From: Pseudomonadota bacterium
GTDB taxonomy: Bacteria > Pseudomonadota > Alphaproteobacteria > Sphingomonadales > Sphingomonadaceae
Direction: 5' to 3'
NCBI GenBank assembly: GCA_023422695.1
Contig: JAFAGN010000244.1
Location: 1-10,072, forward strand
Length of the DNA: 10,072 nt
The notes under the pieces are model-generated. The model was not told the DNA's origin and ran no database searches. It saw only the letters and a list, made by a program, of their open reading frames with translations. The translations under genes were made by a program, and so were the position numbers. Of this stretch, positions 4,940-10,072 are shown piece by piece; position 1 is the first letter of the stretch; each line of letters starts with the position of its first letter.

Positions 4940-6478
4940 GTGCAGCGGAACGTGAAATGGCCGGCCAGGGCTGCATTGGCCGCCGCGGCGTTGATCGCGG
5001 CAGCAATCGGAGCGCCGCTGTCGGCGCAGCCCAGGCCGCTCGCTCCGGCGGTGCTGGAGGAATATATCGCCTTCCTGTCGCTGCCCAACGACGCAGCGAA
5101 CCCCGAGGACGCCCTGACCAACGCGCGCTTTGTGCAAGCCATGATGCAGCGGCGCGGCATCGCGTCCGAACTGCTCTACGATATCGACAGAAAAGCCCCG
5201 CCCGCGGTGTTCGGCGAGATCAAGACCCCCGGCGCAACCAAAACCATCGTCTTTTACGCGCATTATGATGGCCAGCCGGTGGTCCCCGAACGCTGGGCGC
5301 CGGGGCTGTCGCCGTTTCGTCCCGTCGCGATCTCGCGCCCGATCGAGCAGGGCGGCACGGTACTCGGCCCCTGGTCGCCGGGTGCAAAATTCCCGCCCGG
5401 CTGGCGTCTCGCCGCGCGCAGCGCCGCCGACGACAAGGCGGGGGTGATGGTCGCGCTCAATGCCTTTCAGGACGCGGCCGGAACTGCCGCGCGGCTGGGC
5501 GTGAACGTGAAATTCTTTTTCGAGGGCGAGGAGGAAAAGGGATCGCCCAATCTTCGCGCGATCCTGCACGCGCACAGCGAAAAGCTGGAGAGCGACCTGT
5601 GGGTCATGGTCGACGGGCCGCGGCACACCGCGGGCTATCGCGCGATGGTGCTGGGGGTGCGCGGCGTCGTCGACGTCGGCATCACCGTTTACGGCGCGAA
5701 CCGGCCGCTGCACGCGGGCAATTATGGCAATTGGGCGCCGAACCCGGCGCTGCAACTCGCGGCGCTGCTCGGCAGTTTGAAGGACGGTGACGGGCGTATC
5801 CTGATCCCGGGATTCTATGACGATGCGGTCCCCGCGACCGCCACCGAGCGCGCGGAAATCGCCAAGGCGCCATCGATGGACGCCACGCGGCAGAGTCTGG
5901 GTATCGCCCGGACACAGGGCGGCGGCAAGCTGCACGGCGAACTGGTGCTGCTGCCCGGGATCGAGATCACCGGGCTGCGCGCGGGTGCCACTGACGCCCG
6001 CGCCGCCAATGTCATTCCGACCGAGGCCGAGGCGCGGCTCGACATGCGGTTGGTCAAGGGCGACCGCATCGACCGGCAGCTGGCCCGGCTGGTGCGTTTT
6101 GTCGAAGGGCAGGGCTATCATGTGCTCGATCGCGCCCCGACGGCCGAGGAACGGCTGACGCACCCGCGGATCGCCAAAATCACCTCGGGCTTCGGCTATG
6201 AAGCGCAGCGCACCGCGCTCGACGAGCCAATAGTGGCGCGCGTCAAACAGCTGCTCGAAAGCGTCTCGCCCGACCGGTTGGTCGTCGTGCCATCGACCGG
6301 CGGCAGCCTGCCGCTATCGCTGTTCGCCGACGAACTCGGCGCGCCGATGGTGACGATCCCCGTCGTCAACGCCGACAACAACCAGCATGGCGAGAATGAA
6401 AATGTCGATCCGGCCTTCCTCGCCGAAGGCATCACCAACATCCGCGCGATCATGGAGGATGATTTTTCGGATCGGTGA
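4940..6478 (+). CDS. Secreted M20-family metallopeptidase
   Basis: Two-zinc aminoacylase/carboxypeptidase-type hydrolase, 512 residues from the GTG start. An N-terminal signal peptide is clear: basic MQRNVKWPAR, then an Ala/Leu/Ile-rich core to about residue 28, with likely cleavage after PLSA (residue 29), so the enzyme should act in the periplasm. Metal and catalytic motifs follow the M20 order: AHYDGQP (His108, Asp110), SAADDKAG (Asp164 or Asp165), FEGEEEKGS (catalytic/metal Glu within 195-199), MVDGP (Asp225) and near the C terminus NNQHGENE (His483). The region between about 235 and 400 would be the inserted dimerisation domain, containing HAGNYG. All expected ligands are present, so it should be active. 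Substrate is unknown; dipeptides or short peptides are likely for secreted members. The gene is followed after 74 bp by marR and an S41 peptidase gene on the same strand, a possible peptide-degradation group, although a separate promoter precedes that marR gene. Confidence 0.9.
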   Translation: MQRNVKWPARAALAAAALIAAAIGAPLSAQPRPLAPAVLEEYIAFLSLPNDAANPEDALTNARFVQAMMQRRGIASELLYDIDRKAPPAVFGEIKTPGATKTIVFYAHYDGQPVVPERWAPGLSPFRPVAISRPIEQGGTVLGPWSPGAKFPPGWRLAARSAADDKAGVMVALNAFQDAAGTAARLGVNVKFFFEGEEEKGSPNLRAILHAHSEKLESDLWVMVDGPRHTAGYRAMVLGVRGVVDVGITVYGANRPLHAGNYGNWAPNPALQLAALLGSLKDGDGRILIPGFYDDAVPATATERAEIAKAPSMDATRQSLGIARTQGGGKLHGELVLLPGIEITGLRAGATDARAANVIPTEAEARLDMRLVKGDRIDRQLARLVRFVEGQGYHVLDRAPTAEERLTHPRIAKITSGFGYEAQRTALDEPIVARVKQLLESVSPDRLVVVPSTGGSLPLSLFADELGAPMVTIPVVNADNNQHGENENVDPAFLAEGITNIRAIMEDDFSDR

Positions 6479-6512
6479 TGCGGGCAAGGCTTGGTGCAGC
6501 ATCGCAAACCGA

Positions 6513-6541
6513 TTGACGACATATATAACAGTACTTATATA
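6513..6541 (+). promoter_or_regulatory. Predicted sigma70-type promoter of the second marR gene
   Basis: TTGACG (6513-6518) is separated by exactly 17 bp from TATATA (6536-6541), close to the housekeeping consensus and strikingly A/T-rich for this genome. A start of transcription near 6548 would leave only about five untranslated bases before the ATG at 6553, in keeping with the lack of a Shine-Dalgarno site. Confidence 0.65.
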
Positions 6542-6542
6542 T
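6521..6542. promoter_or_regulatory. Putative MarR operator inside the promoter
   Basis: ATATATAA (6521-6528) and TTATATAT (6535-6542) are perfect inverted arms around the six bases CAGTAC. The palindrome fills the spacer between the -35 and -10 boxes and covers the -10, the classical position for an autorepressor. The obvious ligand is the MarR protein encoded eleven bases downstream. Confidence 0.65.
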
Positions 6543-6552
6543 TAGCGCTGTC

Positions 6553-7044
6553 ATGATTGCAGCGACCGGAAACTCGCGCGGGCTCGGAACCCTGCTTCGC
6601 CACTTGATCGACATGCTCGATGGCGATGTTGCCGCGGCTTATGCGGCCAATGGTCTGGCCGATTACCGGCCCCGCTTCACCCCGGTCGTTCGCGCGCTCG
6701 AAGCAAGCGATCCCAGCTCGATCGGTACTATCGCCGACCATGCCGGCATCTCGCATTCGGCGGCCAGCCAGACGGTGAGCGAGATGCTCCGGCGCGGCTT
6801 GGTCGAGCGGTGCCGGGGGCGCGACGGACGGCAAGTGATGATCCGCAAGTCGGATCACCTGCTGGCGCTGTTGCCGCTGCTGCACCGCCAGTGGGAAACC
6901 GTCAATCGCGCCGAGGCCGCACTGAATGCCGAGCTGTCGCACAGCCTGCGCGATATCGTCGGCGAGGCGATCGCGGCGCTCGAGGACCAGCCGTTTCGTG
7001 ACCGGATTGCGGCGGAAAACGGCGGCAGCGATACCAATAGCTGA
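6553..7044 (+). CDS. MarR-family transcriptional regulator
   Basis: A winged-helix regulator of 163 residues. The N-terminal helices (LGTLLRHLIDMLDGDVAAAYAA, about 11-32) and the C-terminal helices (about 102-150) would form the dimer. The DNA-binding part is SSIGTIADHAGISHSAASQTVSEMLRRGLVERC (55-87) followed by the wing RGRDGRQVMIRKS (88-100). It has one cysteine, Cys87, at the base of the wing. The ATG at 6553 is the only sensible start given the promoter just upstream. No ribosome-binding site is visible. The S41 peptidase gene begins 16 bases after its stop, so the regulator very likely controls its own transcription and that of the peptidase; the ligand is unknown. Confidence 0.88.
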   Translation: MIAATGNSRGLGTLLRHLIDMLDGDVAAAYAANGLADYRPRFTPVVRALEASDPSSIGTIADHAGISHSAASQTVSEMLRRGLVERCRGRDGRQVMIRKSDHLLALLPLLHRQWETVNRAEAALNAELSHSLRDIVGEAIAALEDQPFRDRIAAENGGSDTNS

Positions 7045-7060
7045 TGCAGCGGGGGGATTT

Positions 7061-8377
7061 ATGACGGGTGTGCGGGTCTTGCTGGCCGCGGCGGCGCTTT
7101 GCGGGATAGCCTTCCTGCCGGTCGCCGCGCAGGGAGAGGTCGTCGCGGCAGCGCCCGACGCGCATTGGCAGGCCAGCGTGCTGGCCGACGTCAAGGACAA
7201 GATCCGCGCCCATTATGTCTTTCCTGACATGCGCGCGTCGCTGGTCGCCGCGATCGAAGCACTGGAGCGCGACAGCGGGCTCTCCCGCCTGTCCGCGACC
7301 GCCTTTGCCGACCGGGTGACGCGCGCGATGCAGGACACGGCGCGCGACAAGCATCTGGCGCTGGTTCACGATCCGGCCTGGGCCGCGAGTTTTGCCGCCC
7401 ATCAAGCCGATCCCGCCGCCGATGACTTCGATCGCGAGGCGGTTCGCGACAATTTCGGGATCGTCGCGCTAGAGCGGCTGACCGGCAATATCCGCTACAT
7501 CAAGATCGACGGGTTCGGCTGGGTCGATGACCTGACCGGCAAAACCTATGACGCGGCGGCAGCTTTTCTGAAAGCAGGGTCGGCGATCATCATCGACATT
7601 CGCGGCAACAGCGGCGGCGATCACAGCGCGGTGCGCTATCTGATCAGCCATTTTTTGAAGGCCGATACGCCGCTCTATGAATTTCAGTCCACCCGCGAAC
7701 CGACCTGGCGCTCCTATGCGCTCGATCATCTGCCCGCGGGGCGGATCAACGACATCCCGCTCTATGTGTTGATCGACGGCCGGACCGTCTCGGCCGGCGA
7801 AGATCTGGCCTATCAGGTGCAGCAATATCGCCTGGGAACGCTGGTCGGCACGCCGACCGCGGGCGCGGCCAACAACAATGAATATTTCGCGGTGGCGGGC
7901 CAGTTTCGCCTCAGCCTGTCGGTCGGGCGTCCGGTACATCCGGTCAGCCAGACCAATTGGGAGGGGCGCGGCATCGCGCCCGACATTGCGGTCCCGACGG
8001 GCGAGGCACGCGACCGCGCAATCATGGCCGCGACAGCGCAGCTGCTCCAGAACCCGTCCGTATCGCCGATCGAGCGCGCCGAATATCGCTGGGCGCAGGA
8101 AGATGCCGAAGCGCGGCTGACCCCCGCCAGCTACAGTATTTCCCAGCTTCGCGGCTATGCCGGGCAATATGGCGACTATTCGGTCAGCTTGTCGGGAACC
8201 GAGCTGTGGCTGCAGGCGGGAAACCGCGATCCGCTCCGGCTGGTTCCGCTCAAGGACAAGGGGCGTTTTGGACTTGCGGGGCGAAGCTATCTGCGGGTGC
8301 GCTTTGTCGATGATCATCTCGAAGTGATGCCGCTGGGGGCGCCGGAACCGCTGATCGTCCGCCGCGCGCCGTCCTGA
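7061..8377 (+). CDS. Secreted S41-family serine peptidase (IRBP/tricorn-like branch)
   Basis: The protein has 438 residues. A signal peptide spans about 1-24 (TGVRVLLAAAALCGIAFLPVAAQ), so it should be periplasmic. The N-terminal helical part (about 37-110, DVKDKIRAHYVF ... DKHLALVHDP) resembles the domain in front of retinol-binding-protein-type S41 enzymes, with a candidate catalytic His98. The tail-specific protease core follows: IRYIKIDGFG (144-153), AIIIDIRGNSGG (175-186) and the nucleophile segment DGRTVSAGEDLAY, with probable Ser244, then GTLVGTPTAGAAN. No lysine follows Ser244 at the distance of the CtpA Ser-Lys dyad, and no PDZ domain is seen, so it belongs to the non-CtpA branch. Residues about 360-438 (LRGYAGQYGDYSVSLSG onward) look like the small beta domain often attached to such enzymes (DUF3471-like). 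The start at 7061 is set by GGGGGGA just upstream (7051-7057) and by the signal peptide. It is in an operon with the preceding marR gene. Substrate is unknown. Confidence 0.87.
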   Translation: MTGVRVLLAAAALCGIAFLPVAAQGEVVAAAPDAHWQASVLADVKDKIRAHYVFPDMRASLVAAIEALERDSGLSRLSATAFADRVTRAMQDTARDKHLALVHDPAWAASFAAHQADPAADDFDREAVRDNFGIVALERLTGNIRYIKIDGFGWVDDLTGKTYDAAAAFLKAGSAIIIDIRGNSGGDHSAVRYLISHFLKADTPLYEFQSTREPTWRSYALDHLPAGRINDIPLYVLIDGRTVSAGEDLAYQVQQYRLGTLVGTPTAGAANNNEYFAVAGQFRLSLSVGRPVHPVSQTNWEGRGIAPDIAVPTGEARDRAIMAATAQLLQNPSVSPIERAEYRWAQEDAEARLTPASYSISQLRGYAGQYGDYSVSLSGTELWLQAGNRDPLRLVPLKDKGRFGLAGRSYLRVRFVDDHLEVMPLGAPEPLIVRRAPS

Positions 8378-8520
8378 CCCTTGGCGGGCCGATCAGGGGG
8401 AATTCTGCGGCGCCGGGTTCCATCTTTGGCGCGCCCGCGCTTCAAACGGCCTACGTATGCGCGTTGCAATCGATGCGCGCTTCCTGCACCTCTCGCCCGG
8501 TGAGAGAATAGGGGATTGGC
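8378..8520. other. Intergenic region upstream of zwf
   Basis: These 143 bases separate the S41 gene from zwf on the same strand. A direct repeat of ATGCGCG (8457 and 8474) flanks TTGCAATCG, but no convincing -10 box or palindrome of a known sugar-acid regulator stands out. There is no clear terminator for the S41 gene either. AGGGGA at 8510-8515 serves as the zwf ribosome-binding site. Confidence 0.45.
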
Positions 8521-9984
8521 GTGAGCGTGAAAGTCGAAACTCTGGTGCTGTTCGGCGCGACAGGCGACCTGGCGCAGCGCATGCTCTTTCCCTCGCTCTA
8601 CAACCTCCATCTCGACGGGCTGCTGGCGGACGCCTTGACGATCATCGGATCGGGACGTTCGCGGATGGACCGCGCCGCCTTTCATGCACAGGTGCGCGCG
8701 GCGCTGACCGAACATCTGCCCGCCGACCGCATCGAAGATGTTGGTGTCGCTACCTTCCTCGACCGCATCGACTATTGCGCGATCGATGCGGGTGCGGGCA
8801 CTGGCTATGACGAACTCGCGGCGTTGCTCGGCGACCGGATGCAGCGCCCGATCGGCGTCTATCTGTCGACCCCGCCGTCGATGTTTGGGCCGATCGCGCA
8901 GGGGCTTAAAAGCGCGGGGATCGCCTGCGCCGACTGCCGCATCGCGATGGAAAAACCCATTGGTCACGACCTCGCTTCGTCGCGTGAGGTCAACGCGCAG
9001 GTTGGCGACGCCTTTGCCGAAGACCGTGTGTTCCGCATCGACCATTATCTGGGCAAGGAAACGGTCCAGAATCTGCTCGCGCTGCGCTTTGCCAACATGC
9101 TCTTCGAGCCGCTGTGGAACGCGCAGGCGATCGACCATGTCCAGATCACCGTTGCCGAAACCGTGGGGCTGGAGGGGCGCGTCTCCTATTATGACGGGGT
9201 CGGTGCGCTCAAGGACATGGTGCAGAACCATATGCTCCAGCTGCTCGCGATCATTGCGATGGAGCCGCCCGCCAGCGTCAGCGCGACCGCGGTGCGCGAC
9301 GAGAAGGTCAAGCTGCTGCGCAGCTTGCGCATGATGCGCGCCGACGACGTCAAAATGCTGAGCGTCAAGGGCCAATATAGCAGTGGCGCGGTGAACGGCG
9401 CCGCGGTCGCGGGTTATGCCGACGAGCTCGGCCAGCCATCGAACACCGAGACGTTCGTGGCGATCAAGGCCTTCATCGATAATTGGCGGTGGAAGGGCGT
9501 GCCCTTTTACCTGCGCACCGGCAAACGGATGCCCGAACGCAAGTCCGAGGTGCTGATTCAGTTCAAGCCGGTCCCGCACAACATCTTCGCGCGGGTCGGT
9601 GCGGGCAAGCTCGACGCGAACATGATGATCATCAACCTCCAGCCCGAGGAAAATATCCGGGTCAAGGTGATGGCGAAGCAGCCGGGGCTCGACCGCGACG
9701 GCGTGAAGCTGAAAGAGGTGACGATGGACGTCTCGCTCTCGCACAGCTTTGCCGGTGAGCGGCGGCGGATTGCGTATGAGCGCCTGCTGCTCGACTTCAT
9801 CGAGGGCGACCAGACGCTGTTCGTGCGCCGCGACGAGGTCGAGGCGCAGTGGCAGTGGATCGATTCGATCCGCGACGCCTGGGCGGCGGTCGACATGGCG
9901 CCGCAGACCTACACCGCGGGCAGCTGGGGGCCGAGTGCTGCGATCGCGCTGATCGAACGCGACGGGGCGAGCTGGCATGATTGA
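8521..9984 (+). CDS. zwf: Glucose-6-phosphate 1-dehydrogenase
   Basis: Oxidises glucose 6-phosphate to 6-phosphogluconolactone with NADP (or NAD), feeding the Entner-Doudoroff and oxidative pentose phosphate pathways in the cytosol. The 487-residue product matches E. coli Zwf (491). Motifs are the dinucleotide-binding LFGATGDLAQRMLFPSLYNL (10-29), SGRSR (44-48) for the cofactor phosphate, EKPIGHD (144-150), the active-site signature RIDHYLGKE (172-180), DGVGALKDMVQNHMLQ (225-240) with the catalytic-base His237, and YLRTGKRMP in the C-terminal domain. The start is GTG at 8521, five bases after AGGGGA; a second in-frame GTG lies two codons later. It stands alone in this window: no pgl, edd or eda gene can be seen before the window ends 88 bases later, and the gap starts with a repeat. 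Confidence 0.97.
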   Translation: MSVKVETLVLFGATGDLAQRMLFPSLYNLHLDGLLADALTIIGSGRSRMDRAAFHAQVRAALTEHLPADRIEDVGVATFLDRIDYCAIDAGAGTGYDELAALLGDRMQRPIGVYLSTPPSMFGPIAQGLKSAGIACADCRIAMEKPIGHDLASSREVNAQVGDAFAEDRVFRIDHYLGKETVQNLLALRFANMLFEPLWNAQAIDHVQITVAETVGLEGRVSYYDGVGALKDMVQNHMLQLLAIIAMEPPASVSATAVRDEKVKLLRSLRMMRADDVKMLSVKGQYSSGAVNGAAVAGYADELGQPSNTETFVAIKAFIDNWRWKGVPFYLRTGKRMPERKSEVLIQFKPVPHNIFARVGAGKLDANMMIINLQPEENIRVKVMAKQPGLDRDGVKLKEVTMDVSLSHSFAGERRRIAYERLLLDFIEGDQTLFVRRDEVEAQWQWIDSIRDAWAAVDMAPQTYTAGSWGPSAAIALIERDGASWHD

Positions 9985-9998
9985 AGAATATTCGTCGC

Positions 9999-10072
9999 CC
10001 CCGCGAAGGCGGGGCCGCAGGCGGTTTACGCAGCGCCGCTTGAAAAGACCTCCAGCGGCCCCCGCCTTCGCG
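9999..10072. repeat. Inverted-repeat element behind zwf, cut by window end
   Basis: CGCGAAGGCGGGGCCGC (10002-10018) is the inverse of GCGGCCCCCGCCTTCGCG (10055-10072) apart from one extra base. The left arm also folds on itself: CCCCGC (9999-10004) with GCGGGG (10009-10014). It begins 15 bases after the zwf stop. It resembles the dispersed CCCCGCGAAGGCGGGG-type repeats of sphingomonads and may end zwf transcription. The element probably continues beyond the window. Confidence 0.65.

Noticed and set aside
4799..6163. Minus-strand extension of the glpD frame to 955 codons
   Set aside because: GlpD starts properly at 4798 with its FAD motif. The extension is antisense to the M20 peptidase and shows no domain, so it is not a fusion.
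7469..8317. Minus-strand open frame of 282 codons opposite the S41 gene
   Set aside because: It overlaps the catalytic core of the S41 peptidase in antisense and has only composition-driven openness.
8314..9978. Minus-strand open frame of 554 codons opposite zwf
   Set aside because: A mirror frame of a clearly coding gene, Arg/His/Asp-rich with no recognisable domain or ribosome-binding site.
9978..10072. ATG overlapping the zwf end, open to the window end
   Set aside because: Its translation (MIEEYSSPPRRRGRRR...) runs straight through the inverted repeat and is Arg/Pro-rich, as expected of noncoding repeat DNA. It is not supported as pgl or edd.

Overview
The window is about 10 kb of visibly G+C-rich bacterial DNA. 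Gene density is high, codons are G/C-ending, and every gene reads as a chromosomal housekeeping or accessory metabolic gene. Protein style (zwf, glpD, fdhD-mobA) and intergenic repeats built from CCCCCTTGATGGGGG and CCCCGCGAAGGCGGGG blocks suggest an alphaproteobacterium, probably of the Sphingomonadaceae (Sphingopyxis/Sphingomonas-like). That assignment is an inference from pattern memory, not from a search.

Left region, 1-3084: a divergent locus with a molybdenum-cofactor flavour. On the minus strand lie a small CPVC thioredoxin-fold protein (1526-1768), fdhD (574-1401) and mobA (59-577); fdhD and mobA overlap by four bases (ATGA). On the plus strand lie a MarR-type regulator with an unusual four-cysteine tail (1871-2425) and, again overlapping by ATGA, a YiiM-like MOSC protein (2422-3084). 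The gap between the two arms carries two related palindromes 52 bp apart, centre to centre. They are the best candidates for operators through which the MarR protein controls itself, the MOSC gene and the thioredoxin-like gene, and possibly fdhD-mobA downstream.

Middle region, 3085-4939: a structured repeat of about 184 bp (3107-3290) separates the MOSC gene from the convergent glpD (3296-4798, aerobic glycerol-3-phosphate dehydrogenase). glpD is divergent from the next gene.

Right-middle, 4940-8377: three plus-strand genes. These are a secreted M20-family metallopeptidase with a GTG start, a second MarR-type regulator (6553-7044), and a secreted S41-family serine peptidase 16 bp behind it. 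The regulator has a near-ideal promoter (TTGACG, 17 bp, TATATA) filled by an A/T-rich palindrome (8-bp arms), which suggests autoregulation of the marR-S41 pair.

Right end, 8521-9984: zwf (glucose-6-phosphate dehydrogenase, GTG start), entry to the Entner-Doudoroff/pentose phosphate routes. It is followed by an inverted-repeat element cut by the window end.

I see no tRNA, rRNA, CRISPR array, transposase, prophage gene or obvious defence system. No gap without a gene exceeds 300 bases. The most novel-looking items are the Cys-tailed MarR with its double operator, and the MarR-S41 promoter architecture. I did not find a clearly undescribed system.
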